64,000 nucleotides of DNA, taken from Diphasiastrum complanatum (Eukaryota > Streptophyta > Lycopodiopsida > Lycopodiales > Lycopodiaceae). The stretch is from the NCBI GenBank assembly GCA_029204225.1, contig CM055095.1:13281837-13345836 (forward strand), in the 5' to 3' direction. Below, piece by piece: positions 42,848-54,414 of the stretch. Positions within the stretch are counted from its first letter, which is position 1, and the number at the start of each line of letters is the position of its first letter. The notes beneath the pieces were generated by a model. The model worked only from the letters and a program-made list of their open reading frames with translations, was not told where the DNA came from and did not search any database. Made by a program: the position numbers and the translations under genes.

Positions 42848-44749
42848 TTGATTGCAATGAAAAATTATACCAGCTATCATCTGCACACTTTAAACCAAGA
42901 TCTATGCTCCACCCCCCATCTCTCCATCACAGCTTGTCGGGGCGACACACCATTGTCTGATGACGCATTTGTGCAGACAGAATTCATACCATCGCCAGAT
43001 CGTGCCTACCCCACCACACCTGATGGCCAAAAATTTTTGGAGAGGCTGATAGAAGATGACGACGACACAGTGTAGGTCATCGGGGCCTCTACATCACAAG
43101 CCCCTGCCAGCGTAAGCATACCGGTTGTCCCTACCAATCTATTGACGGCCTACCAAACCTTGGGTACCTTCATCCAAGATGCATTAGCTGGCAAAACATC
43201 TTTGGATAGCCAAGTACTACAACTTGCCACTAGCAATACACAACTGCGAGTGGACATCACAAAGCTGCAGTAGGAATTAACCATAGCTCAACAAAACGAG
43301 CTAGATGGGCACCGGGAGATCCGAAAGCTGTAGGAAAAGGTAGACAGCCTAAATCAGTACATTGAAAGCCTCTTCGCAACCATCAAGGATGCTTCCACAA
43401 AGGTGCAAGAGCTACAAGCAGAGACTGACCAAAGACTTGCCCCCCTCTAGGCACAATTACAGATTTACGAAACAGGAAACACACATATGGGAGTAGAGGT
43501 AAAAGCATTGCAACAGGAAAAACTTGTCTGGCTAGCTCAACCCGCACCTGACTCAAGGCCACTCTCTCAAGCAGAGATGAATCTCTTCAGGCATCAAGTG
43601 CAGGTCTACAACCAAACCCTCAATAGCTACCATGTGGAGTCTGATAAGTACCGGATCAGCGCGAATCATGAGCTCGCCCAAGCAAGACAAACTCTCAAGG
43701 CTTGTCAAAAATTCATGGAGCAGAAAGCTCAACCAACCCCGGTGGTAATTTCAACATCGCCCCCCACCTATCAAGCTACGTAGGCAAGCACCATCCAGGA
43801 CCAAGGGCAACAGGCAGTAGGGGGAAGCAGTTAGGATCAGGGGTCAGGCGGACAAGGCCAAGGACCCCCAGATACTAGAGCGGACACACAAGATCAAAGC
43901 CAAGAAACGGGTCCAAGCCAGAGTCATCGAGAGGGTCAGCCCTCCTCATCATGAGGCTCACGATCCATATCTGCTAGCCGCACCTTCAGACGTCCAAAGT
44001 CCGTGGAAGAAAAGATAAATGAATTTCTTTCTAAATATTCCAACAAATCTTCAAGAGATGGCTGGTAGATTTCATTTTTGGTGCATATCATCACGGGATA
44101 AGAGCTACAAGCACTCCTCGCCCTCCAACCACAACCAGAGTGGCATCAGCAGCTGTTTGAGCGCGACCCTGCGGCCATCAGAGCGTATGTGAAAAATCCA
44201 CAACAACTCCGAGTGAATGCGCATTTTCTGCCATGCACACGTAGAAAAAAATGGGCGAAATGTGGCACTCCACTGGACAAGATCACACTCAATAGTCTGA
44301 ATTGGCCGAGAATCTCAGCAGAGCATGGCTAGAATATGGATGTAGATGCCCGAAGGGCTCTCACCCAATTCTCAAATAAGTATTTCAACTACCCTGACCC
44401 AACAGTCCACGTGGCAGCAACTTTCGTTCGAGACTTGAAATATCTAATGGGGATCGAGACCAAGTGGGACAATTTTCTCCCACCAATATTCTTTGATCCA
44501 AACACAGCATTGGCCTCCAAAAAAATAGAAGATCAGCTACCAGTATCTCGTGTGTACTACCGAGCAACATTGCTAGACGATCCTTGGATGGGCCGTTTTC
44601 AAACATGGATCGACCAACGATGGTTAGCCGGCGTCCACAAGTCCCTTCACACTAACAAGGACTTGAAAAATATCAATCGAATCATCTTTATGGAAGACGT
44701 CACCACTTACCTGATCAACCGAAGACGCACCAAGAGGTCACTATACTAA
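42848..44749 (+). pseudogene. Unrecognised 3' gene of a Gypsy element, broken by TAG codons
   Basis: A single frame runs from ATG 42848 to TAA 44747-44749 (634 codons) with no frameshift. It is interrupted by ten stops, of which eight are TAG. The first ~80 residues are acidic (LIEDDDDTV). The middle is coiled-coil-like (heptad-rich, Gln/Leu/Glu), then a Gln/Gly/Ser-rich linker. The last ~230 residues look like a folded domain (FFDPNTALASKKIEDQLPVS, DDPWMGRFQTWIDQRWLAG, NRIIFMEDVTTYLINRRRTK). I recognise no family. It lies between an integrase and a putative 3' LTR that begins 46 bases after the stop, the place where plant Gypsy elements can carry an extra or env-like ORF. No signal peptide or membrane segment is evident, so an envelope-like role is not supported. 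Confidence 0.6.
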
Positions 44750-44795
44750 ACCGGTAGAGTGCCGAGGGACCGACACTACTTCAGGCCATGGGTCC

Positions 44796-45601
44796 TGTTG
44801 GGGGTATTTTCAACATAGAGAAATAAATAAAGTTACTTAATAAAAGTGTTGCGAGGGCATGGCTTCCTGTGCGTATAAGCCCATGGCCCAATGAGCACGC
44901 AAGTTAATGTAAATAGAAATAATAGACTTGGGCCCTTTTGTAATTTAAATAAAAACTTGAGGCCCAAAGTCAAGTTTAGGACTTAGAGTTTAACTTTGTA
45001 AGGTTGGGTCCAATCTTAGACTCACATGAATTTTGTAATTTCTAATGTACTTTTTGTGGACCCTTGGATCAAGTTGGGTCCAAAATGAATGGATAAGATC
45101 AATGTGAATATTAGCCAATAGGATTTCGGGGCAAGGGCCTTCCTCTTTTTATAAAAAGGCACCATTTGTACATTATTTGCATGCTTAATAGGGAGGAGGA
45201 AACTCTACCATTTTGGAGAGAAGCATCCTCATTTGCTATTCACTACTTGCTAATGCTTTTTTTGTGTTTGCTTTTGCTTTGTAGCTTACATGTTTTTGTT
45301 AATGTTTCTCCATTAGCATGCACAATGAGCAAATGAGCTAACCTCCCCTCTCACTCTCTTTCTCTCCCTCTTGCTCTACTTCTAACCTCCACCCTCACTC
45401 CTTTCCCCTCTTCTCCCCTCTATCTCTTCTACTCTTCTCTTCACATTCTCTCTAAAATCATGTGGAATGATAATTAGTGGTGTAGAGTTAATGGTGGGTA
45501 GTGTTAGTGGTGAGTAGAGTTAAGGGAGGAAGTAGAAAAGTATCTAAAAGTTGCATCTTTACATAGTTAGGCACCTATCTAGCGTTCTAACCCTTGTTGA
45601 C
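44796..45601 (+). repeat. Putative Gypsy 3' LTR
   Basis: It begins TGTTGGGGGTATTTTCAACA and ends near CCTTGTTGACA. It contains a TATAAAAA box at 45150-45157 followed by about 30 bases to a plausible start, and a ~110-base pyrimidine tract (about 45335-45445). No second LTR is in the window, so the ends are provisional. Confidence 0.55.
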
Positions 45602-45896
45602 AGGCGGAAGGGCTACTATTACGAAAGATCTACATCCCTACAAAAACATCATGCAATAGATAATACATGTTAAAACAAAACCAACAATATGGATGATGGT
45701 ATGGTAGAATCAATATGGTCCAAACAATACTTCATTATCCAACATCAAAAAATAGATTCATCAACGAGATTGTAAGTGATAGAAGTGCATCTTAAAAGAC
45801 ATATCGTACAACAAAAATTACACCATTTAATTACAAATAGACATTGCATAGCCAAAAAATTACACCATGTATTTACAAAATAAAGTTCATTACATT
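45602..45896. other. Short spacer, nothing recognised
   Basis: AT-rich; no repeat or coding signal. Confidence 0.3.
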
Positions 45897-46290
45897 TTAT
45901 ATAGTAGATGGCAATGGACGATTATAGTTATAGCTAATGAATAATTCATCTCCAACTTGCAATGATTTACGAGCACAAACCATCACATAAGTACCTTTAA
46001 TGAATCTAGTAAAACAATCTTCCATGCCATTGTTACGCTCTTCAAAAATACAATTTGTTAAACTAGAAAAACCATATGAACTATTAATATATCCTACTAT
46101 ATTTCCAATTTTGCATGGCCTTCAATCAATGTATGTATACTTTCCACGTCCCACCAACTCGCCCTGCTCTTCTCTCTCTCTTATGGAGCATGCATTTGAA
46201 TGTAAACCATATATTTGCATTCTCCAATAATGTCTGCATAAAGCATGCCAATCACCCCAATTGTACTAAGGGCCAATCACCCCTTTGAGC
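45897..46290 (-). pseudogene. SET-domain fragment
   Basis: Read leftwards on the minus strand, one frame with only two internal stops (near 46264 and 46140) contains YTYID then RPCKIGNIVGYINSSYGF, LTNCIFEE, GTYVMVCARKSLQVGDELFI and SYNYNRP, ending at TAA 45897-45899. The order G-N-x-x-(G)-(Y/F)-I-N, N-C-x-F, A-R-x-(I/L)-x-x-G-(D/E)-E-L-(F)-x-x-Y is the C-terminal signature of SET methyltransferase domains (cofactor-binding NHS-like block and the final Tyr). The N-terminal SET half is not identifiable. It is probably a gene fragment or captured piece lying between two LTR elements. Confidence 0.6.
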
Positions 46291-46639
46291 GTGACATAAC
46301 TAACTGGAGGCACATCCACATGAGTGTGGATATACAAGCTTAGGTTGGGATTTGGAAATCGTAAGCTAGGCAAGAGTTGATAAGTTTGATTCTAGTATTG
46401 AAATGTATCACCTACCCCAGGGAAAGCAACAGACTCTAGCCAAATCCATATCATATATGGTTGAAAGGTTTCTGGATGGCAAATAGGTGTGGTGGGACAG
46501 TACCTATAGTGTTGGGCATTTGGTCCAAAATAGTGGCACTCACATCACAAGTATGCAAAGTTTTAATCTTTTTATTTAGTGTCCTGATTTGTCTCTGATG
46601 ACGTGTTCTATCTACAAGAGGGAGGTCCATAGTATCAAT
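46291..46639. other. No gene recognised
   Basis: It may continue the SET-bearing sequence upstream (the minus frame at 46451-46663 has no recognisable motif). Confidence 0.3.
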
Positions 46640-47011
46640 AGAAAAAAATTTGGGGGTTATCACTGAGTGACTCCATCACATTTTCAAATAACCCCAAAAG
46701 AAAATCTTCAACAACACATCAGCATGGAGAATGGAATCTAGAGACAATGACGACGGACAACTAGAAGCCGCTAGAACGAGCTTAAACTAGTTTTTGTAAT
46801 CCTTAACGATTATACATAAACCATTCCTCTGTTCCTATAAATACAAGATGAACAACAGATGAAGATTGTGTAGTGTTCACGAAGGAAGAGTCCGCTAGTA
46901 AGTGAGAACACCTATTGATGAAAGCGTATGCTAGTAAGTGAGACCATTTGTAAGATCATTCACACATTTCTTGTGGATCCCCACATGTGTGAACTTGCTG
47001 GATTTTTCACA
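46640..47011 (+). repeat. Copia 5' LTR (left end uncertain)
   Basis: It ends GATTTTTCACA right before a primer site. It contains a TATAAATA box at 46836-46843 and CACATGTGTG at 46982-46991 near the end, as in the other LTRs of this family. The left end is an estimate. Confidence 0.6.
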
Positions 47012-47024
47012 TGGTATCAGAGCC
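47012..47024 (+). other. Copia primer binding site
   Basis: TGGTATCAGAGCC, initiator Met tRNA complement, immediately after the LTR. Confidence 0.92.
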
Positions 47025-47766
47025 ATACCATGCTTTGAATGCTACTAACATCAGGTGTATGAAGATTTTTCTGTCAATTCAAGCTCGGAAGCTGTTTAGC
47101 AGTGTTTTGCTATCTTTTCTTGAACAGTTTTCTGGTGAATGAGGTTAGAACTGATATTTTCAGTCCAGAACAGAGGATGTACGGAATTCTGTGAAAACCA
47201 GAATACATCATTTGACTCTATCTCCTCTATGTTAGATCCAAAGATATTGACATTATAGCTTGTTGGAAAGCTAGAAGAGTCCTCTTTCCAATGCAATAGG
47301 TTTCATTTCATTCTGATGTTCCTAATAGGAGTAATAAGCTCTTAAAGAGAGTAGGGAGAGACCCAAAACCCGAGTGGACACTTTTTGATTTGAATATATT
47401 GCATGCATGATTCATCTCACAGTTTTGGTAGACAATCTGAGATATAATTGGATAAGACAAGTTTCTGATGTCATAGTCACATCATTTCACACAAAGGGTT
47501 GTGTTTTGAGTTGAATGTGTGTTTCTAGAGTGTTTTCATTCATTTGAAACTCGTGGGAAAATTTGACATCAAAATTGTAAGTGCTTCATCAGTTGATAGA
47601 GGCTAGATCCAAATTCAAGTTGATTGGTCCTCTGTTGTGAGATAGGTCTCACATATTCTGTATTTCAATAGGTTGGATCAACTTTGCATGCTAGATTCTA
47701 GATTGAAAGAGAAGCAAGAATTCAATTCCATTTTTGTTGTCCAATTTACAAAGAGTCTTCACATTC
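47025..47766 (+). other. Copia leader with conserved block
   Basis: Untranslated leader between primer site and gag. 47332-47391 matches the leaders at 3226-3286 (minus) and 55568-55630. Confidence 0.65.
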
Positions 47767-48135
47767 ATGGCATCTATAGGAGATTTTCTCTTTGAAGCTA
47801 GTGAAAGACTAGATACCTTCAACTATTTAGTTTGGAAGGATAGGATAGAATCTTTGTTGGTTCTATATGGAGTAATGGACATTGTAACAGAAATTGAAGT
47901 TGAATCTGAAGCTTATGATGAGGCTCAGAGATTCAAGAAGAGAGCAAGAATTGCTCTTCATATCATCAAGATCAATATCTCTAATGAGATGTTGAGAGAA
48001 ATAAGTTCATGCACCTCAGCCAAGGAGGCTTGGAATATCCTTAAGTCCATTCATGAAGCAAAGATCACATCAAGACTTTTTACTCTTAGAAATCAGATCT
48101 TGTCTAGTTTCCAAAGAGTTGATGAAAGTGCATGA
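47767..48135 (+). pseudogene. Copia gag N-terminal fragment
   Basis: Start MASIGDFLFEASERLDTFNY was chosen by alignment with relatives at 55994 and 60823 (an upstream in-frame ATG at 47734 also exists). It continues through AYDEAQRFKKRARIALHIIK and EAWNILKSIHEAKITSRLFT to FQRVDESA, where a TGA and then unrelated sequence follow. The missing rest of gag-pol and the abrupt end fit truncation by the adjacent Helitron remnant. Confidence 0.85.
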
Positions 48136-48345
48136 ACTACAATTTAGTAGTATATTATTGTGACATCGATTCACAAACAAGAATTTGAGAAATTGTGAAT
48201 GCATCAGTCCAATTGGAACAATGAAAATCATCAATATACAAATGAATATTGTCGACAAAGTTGAAGATATCCTTGGAAAGAGCCAACAATCACTATAGAA
48301 CCACATATCTCGTCAAATAACAAAAAACGAAAGCGATACATATGG

Positions 48346-50457
48346 ATGGAAATGATGAAACCCAATCTACACTCTCTAATAAATCAATTTTACTACTTGT
48401 CACAAGTGTCGATTGTTAACAAATTTAAGCGACTCTATCAAGGCTCACAAGTACCTAACAACATCATCGTTTATTACTTGACAAAGTATATAAGAACAAA
48501 CAAATATCATCAAGTATCAAACCAAGCAAGAAACACAATAATGCATCCACTGAGCAATTTCAATGAGCAAGAAATATCTCTTTAAGATTTCATACAAAAA
48601 TGTGGAGGAAATTCAAAAAGAATTGCAAAGTACAAAGAAAGAATCAACGATTCTCTTAAAACAAGATGCGTCTGTTGTGATAGATTATTTTTTAATTTCC
48701 AAGTTTGTACTCTCACAGAGAGACTGATCATTTACTTAGAAAAAATTAAATTATTTGAGAAAAAACAAATAACTGACATTCATGTACATAAGATGTATGC
48801 ACATCTTGCAAAGCTTCAAGACATGTTGTTTGAATATGTATCACCACTGAACTATTCCACCAATAAGCCACTGAGAAAAGTAAACAAACTCAATGACTTA
48901 GAAAAACGCATAGTATCACCATGAATTGCATTTTCAAAAATAAGAGATTTCTCATTTGAGGGACAACTAGGCATTACCGGAAGTATTATCAATGTTGTTA
49001 CAAATCTAGATCAAGTACAAAATGTACTACTAAGATTCATGGATGATAATGCCTCTATAGTTGTTGAACTATGACACAAAATGCAATAGAAGTTTGCATA
49101 TATGAGCGGAATCGTAAGACCAATCAAATTGATGCAAGCTTTACAACGATTATGTGATACGTCATATACAAGGAATGTAATATCAAAATTAATAACGATA
49201 GGATAACACATTTTCACAAGTACATAAAACTTGACACAGAAGAAGATGAAACTCTACAAACAAACACTTTCGAAGATGACGCAAGTGAACTCGATGATGA
49301 AGATTTGAATTCTCATCCACAATTTTACAAGCTCCGAACAAGTGGTAGATTATGAAAAATTTTACAAATCAATCACTCAATGCGAGGGTCAGAATCCAAT
49401 AGGATTGTATCAAAATATTTGTAGCAAAGAACTAAACTTTCTAATTGGCCACAAAAAAAAAAGATGGTGATGAGCAACAAGCTCACCAAAAAATTGCCAA
49501 ATGGGAGATCTTACATTACGAACACAAATTTTCCCAGCATATACCCAACATCTTCTAGAAAGCAATCAAAATATTGATACATCAAGTACCATGATAGAAA
49601 CAAAAACATTGCGCCCATTGAAAATTAAAATAGATGCCGCTACATGGATAACATCCATTGGACTCGATGAAAATAAGTGCATACAAGCATTACATCAACC
49701 ATTCAAAAACCAACAACATTTTTGAAAAGGCATCCAAAAGACATATACATAAATCCTTTTAATCCACAAAAAAGTGAAACAAGAAATGCAAAGACTACAT
49801 GGCATAGTTGCTTGAAAGCTCATTGTTCCCAACATTAACCATTATCTAAGCATGCACCCCAACATACACTCTTTGAACGCAATATCCTTACAAAAATACC
49901 ACGAAGATATGAAATCTACCAACTACTTATTAAATGGATTCCGATATACTTTGCTTATAAGAAACACATAAAAAACAAACAACCACCTACTTTACACACA
50001 TATTTCAAAGCTACAATAAATTTTCATTTGTTGGAAATGCAATATTTTACAAAACAACACAAATACTCCACAACGCCACAACATTCAACACCAACAAAAT
50101 TGAAAAAACACATGTGATATTCAATAAAGGCACACGATTCCACATGCATATAATCACTACGTACAAGTATTCAAAAGCAAACATCAAATTGTTGCTGCAA
50201 ATTCTCTCTAAACAATACCCACAAATGGTTCTACAACAGTAATAGGCGACTTAAATATTGATATTTTAAAGCCCAGTTTGCCTACACAATTACTTCATAA
50301 TTTCATGGCCAACCATGGACTACAAATACTTTTCAAAGAAGCAACAACTCTATAGAACTCCCAACTTGACCACATATGGACAAATTGCAACAATTGTGAA
50401 TGCCAATCTAGTTTGACTTATGCATATTTGTTTGATCACTCTCCAATATACTTGTGA
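48346..50457 (+). pseudogene. Endonuclease-bearing Helitron (Helentron-type) protein remnant
   Basis: One frame from about 48586 to 49200 carries the Helitron-like N-terminal region: IAKYKERINDSLKTRCVCCD, NDLEKRIVSP, IAFSKIRDFSFEGQLGITGS and IVRPIKLMQALQRL. At 49420-49545, after a shift, come KELNF and IAKWEILHYEHKFSQHIPNI. A damaged block near 49620-49720 (DENKCIQALHQPFKNQQHF) follows. The sequence ends with an APE-like endonuclease: GDLNID (50245-50262), NSQLDHIWTN (to 50385) and DHSPIYL (50434-50454). The PIF1 helicase and most of the Rep core are missing. In the known family, Helitrons of the Helentron branch carry such an endonuclease after the helicase. At least six stops plus frameshifts make it inactive. 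Ends (TC, CTRR, hairpin) were not found. Confidence 0.72.
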
Positions 50458-51239
50458 CTACAAAATGAAAAGCCACCAAACAACATTCATTGCTCATAAA
50501 TGAACAAATATAATTCCCCTAACATTGATTTCCACACATGCATTCAAAGTATAAGTTGAAACTCCAATTGTCTTTGACATTTCCTAACATACCTCTCCAA
50601 TTTCATTCTTTATATTGAATCCTTAAATCTAATCTATAGGTGACTTGTTGCTTTGAGCAACCAGCTTGTGCGTTTCACTACCTCACGTAATACCTTGCAT
50701 TTCTATCAAATCAACATCATATGAAGCTTCTCATGTTACAAAGTCGTTCACGAATTCATTGCTCAATCAACTCACATTTCAACAGTCACCTATAAAATAA
50801 TAATCAACCCAACATGGACTAATTCCTTTCTCACATTCTCTGTACAAACAAGAATCATTTTCCAATTTTTAGATCTTCTCAAACAAAATCAATTACAATC
50901 ATGTTAAACAAAATAAATACAATCACATTTTTAATTAATCATGAGTTATGTTGTCTAATACAACAAAATTATAATCATCAACAAATCTTATCGATTTGTT
51001 GCGACTTTTAAATCTATATTCAAAACTTACAACAAACTAATATCCAAGTTTTAATTGTACAATACAAACTTATCAAGATTGTGCACATATTTCAAAATCA
51101 AAATATATATTCATTGCATAAAATAAATTTTCACACATTTTTTAATTTTATTTTCTACTTATTATTCTCATATTACGTTGCAAATGAATTTCCATAATCC
51201 TACACTTTTAGGATTCATAAGCAAGGCCTTTGTGGTACA
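50458..51239. other. AT-rich stretch, no gene recognised
   Basis: Very AT-rich with short frames only; possibly the 3' part of the Helitron, but no terminal motif could be identified. Confidence 0.35.
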
Positions 51240-51375
51240 ATAGCAAAGCATTCTTGTTTTTTTGGTTTTGTGGGGGTTGGAAGGCCCCAGTCCGAGGGCC
51301 TTCCTTGCAGGGAGGCCCCTTGCTCCCAAGGGCAGGGCCCCGACCTGCATGGAAGGCCCATGGGCCTTCCACAAC
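51240..51375. repeat. GC-rich patch with 22-bp perfect palindrome
   Basis: A GC-rich 130-bp patch in AT-rich DNA. TGGAAGGCCCAT pairs with its own reverse complement to give a perfect palindrome at 51350-51371. GGCCTTCC/GGAAGG words recur at 51277-51305, so several alternative hairpins are possible. Confidence 0.8.
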
Positions 51376-53271
51376 ATAATGACATGTCTGAATTTTTTTT
51401 CTCATAAATTCTAAACAAAATCTCTCATGCTTTTGCTCAAGGAGGAGAGTTCTGAACAAAACTAGTGGTGATTTTACTTGAAAGCAAATTCCAGGTGCAT
51501 CAAAAATACAAAAAAAAATTGAAGACTAAGCGTTGGGTTGAAAAAAGGTTTTCCTCAAGCATTGGAGGACTCTAAGAGGAGCTTTTAAGAGCACCCAAGC
51601 TGCCTCATACTCCAGAATCCCGAACACAGTTTTGTTCAGGCAACCAGGATCATCGCTCAGTCCTAAGTCAGTCAGATCTCAGTGCTCACTACCTAAACCC
51701 AAACTGCTACGTGGTCTTGTTGGAATCTGTGCGGGTGGGTGACAATTTGAAGTTTGAACGTAGATTATAGATTCTGATATATATATATCAAGAACTTAAA
51801 AACGTGAAGCCTTTGTCCTTGTTTTCTTTTCAAGTGTGGTGTAAGGTGCCAATTGCCGTACGAAGTCATGTGAGAAATACGTCGATGTGTGATCGTAGGC
51901 TGAAGCAATGGGACATGTCACATGACTTAGGACTAGCATCCAATCATGATTCAAGAATGGCAGCACATTGCACAATCTGAAGGTGCAAAGGTTTTACCGA
52001 TTTGGGGAGACGAGAGGCAGGCTGTACCAGCTGCCAGCAACCAACGTAATAACAACAATCACATGGGACCTGGGTTGCTTGTAACGGTATTAGTCTCTAG
52101 TCTCGTTCAAAGTTCTAACTTCTCTCCTCTTTGCGAAAGATCATTGTACCCGCCTCCCAAAAACGGACGAACCGGGGCAGGGACCAAGATGACAAGCTCA
52201 ATTGCTCAAGCCTCGTACGGATTTGGTCTTCAAGCAGTCAATTTAAGTATGTGAGATGAGATCAGTCAAAGTGAAAATAAGTGCTCAAATCTCCAAAAGT
52301 TTTAATGGAGTGTTCCGGAAACTTTTTGTAGGTTTCCCTCAAAAATCCTATATCTTAGGCTACTAATATGGGATATGCTTCTACTTGTCGATTTTTTCTT
52401 ATAAAATCTTAAATTTATCACGTAAAAAATCTTGCAAAATTTTGTTGTTGTCGGTTTTTGGGAAAAGATGCCGAAAACATTCCTTAAGAATGCCGGCTTT
52501 CCCGAACACTGGTTTTAATGGTGATCTCGAAATCTGAATAGCATTAAAATTTTGATGATCAATTTGTAACCACTTATTTTCAATGTGGTGGTCTAGTATT
52601 TAGTGATTTGGATTTGTCCCCTAAGGAATAGGTTAACCGCTATGGGACTAGGATACACAATGAGTCATTGGAGGTCCATATGGAATAGGTTATGGAATAG
52701 ATAATGAGGGTTTGGAGGCCATTATATATATAAGAGCAAGTTCTCTTGTTGATTTGGGGTAGCACCAAGATGAGATGGTGAACCATTAATGTTTATTATG
52801 GGACAACAAACACCCATTACCATATATAATGTGTGTCGTCAAAATTTAAAAAAAAAATAAAAACATAGATTTTAAGATTCCATCAATGATTCCATTTGTG
52901 AGAGCTATGTATGTTTAAGATTCCATCAATGGGGATAAAGTATTTCCAAGATTCCATGCATGATAACTTTGTAGTTTTAAGGTTGAATCAAATTTGTAAT
53001 AAAAATGACGTCCCATAATAAAGCTCTAGGTCATGGCAATCCCCAAACTCAATCTAGACTGTTGAGTTGATTCATGTAAGATTTGAGTAGACACACATTA
53101 TGTTTCATATGCACAAGGCTCGCCATCATGAGTTTGACGGATCAACATCGTAAACAATGAACATCTTCTTGTTATTATTCTTTCACCGTTTGCAAGGCTT
53201 TCGTCATATTTGAAGTTGTTCTTAGCCTTGCTCAATCATAAAGGTGATATTCTATAATAAGTATAGATAAT
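51376..53271. other. No gene recognised
   Basis: It includes a 102-codon frame at 51946-52254 (+) without a recognisable domain, and a short repeat (AAGATTCCATCAATG at 52874 and 52917). Two long stretches are plain AT-rich DNA. Confidence 0.35.
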
Positions 53272-53902
53272 TTGTTGGTTAGAAATTTATTTTCTATCTA
53301 TGATTCACAACACAAATGTGGAATGTTTTGGTCATATCTTCCGAGCACCAAGGAAGACCATAATAGCCTACTAGTCTATTTTGTGGAAGATCCTCAGAGG
53401 AAATTGTTACCAGTGTATGCCTATCAGTTAGGGGCGATGGCATATTGCACTCAGTAAGGTGCTATGGATGTGGAGGAAAACATCGTCGCATCGAATGTCC
53501 ACATCGAGGGGATCTATCAACATTTGAACCCTGGTGTGCACAATGCGGAGTCACCCATCCATGTCGAGATTGTCCGATGCAAAATCCACAAATAGGCATG
53601 AGGCATTTGGCTTATGTAGATCGATATATGCACTTCTGTTGACCAATCTACCTACAGACAGAATGCACTACAAAGAAAAAATCCCAGGTTATGAAACAAG
53701 TGAAGAGGACAATTCAACAAAAGTCCCAAAGTACACAGACACACCCACGGATAGAAGGACAATGACACCACAAAAGACAGAGCTAGTAGAATCCCTCAAG
53801 CCAGTGATAGTTGAGGAAGTAAAAAAATTGGCAACTGAGGAAGTCCGACAGGTTCTATTAGGGCTCTTGGCACAATCATTGCAAAAAGCCTTAAGGCCTT
53901 AG
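53272..53902 (+). pseudogene. Gypsy gag C-terminal fragment
   Basis: The best evidence is the knuckle pair CYGCGGKHRRIEC and CAQCGVTHPCRDC (both C-x2-C-x3-H-x4-C) in the frame 53445-53642, the same unusual spacing as in the gag at 3357-4640. A charged tail follows in another frame (KTELVESLKPVIVEEVKKLA) to about 53902, where Copia integrase on the other strand begins. Confidence 0.6.
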
Positions 53903-54409
53903 CACACTCACAAAGAGATCTATTCCTTCTCTCACTCACTCCATTTTGTTGAGGGGTGTATGGACATGACAACTCCCTCTCAATGCCATTAGAACTACAA
54001 AAGTCAATCAACTTATAGGAGATATATTCACCTCCATTATCACTCCTTAATACCTTAATCTTGGTACTAAGTTGATTTTCTACCAATGTCTTGAACTTTA
54101 CAAAAGAATCAAACACCATAGATTTGCTAGACAAGTGGTACATCCAACAAAATCTAGAATAGTCATCAATGAAGATTAAATAGTACTTGGCACCACCATT
54201 AGACTCATGTGAAAAGCTATGAACATCCGAATGGATGAGTTCAAGAGAAGAGCTTGATCTTGATGTAGATCTTGAGAAGGGTAGTTTGTGAGCCTTTGAG
54301 AGGCTACATGCTTCACATCTCTTCCCACACTTTGACAGATGCTTGGGGAGTCCAACTGCAAGCTCCTTTGCAACCATAGATTCCATGGCTTTGTAGCTGG
54401 GGTGACCCA
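53903..54409 (-). pseudogene. Copia integrase of the interrupted element (left part)
   Basis: The frame continues the polyprotein of 59513-60823 across the nested insertion: GHPSYKAMES, CGKRCEACSLSKAHKLPFSR (zinc-binding end), LIHSDVHSF (first Asp), FIDDYSRFCWMYHLSSKSMV, LRSDNGGEYIS (second Asp) and YTPQQNGVSERRNRSL (Glu). It is intact to about 53903, then ends abruptly at Gypsy sequence, so RT, RNase H and the left LTR are lost. Confidence 0.93.
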
Positions 54410-54414
54410 ACCTT
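54410..54414. repeat. Target-site duplication, left copy
   Basis: ACCTT, repeated at 59508-59512 on the other side of the nested Copia element. Confidence 0.93.

Noticed and set aside
42848-44749. TAG read as a sense codon (recoding)
   Set aside because: Plant nuclear genes do not reassign TAG, and neighbouring elements show CAA-to-TAA and CGA-to-TGA as well, so decay is simpler.
50245-50457. Endonuclease as part of a LINE
   Set aside because: Collinear Helitron blocks precede it and no LINE reverse transcriptase follows, though a separate LINE cannot be fully excluded.
51946-52254. 102-codon open frame as a gene
   Set aside because: No domain, no neighbouring exon signals and no relation to the surrounding elements.
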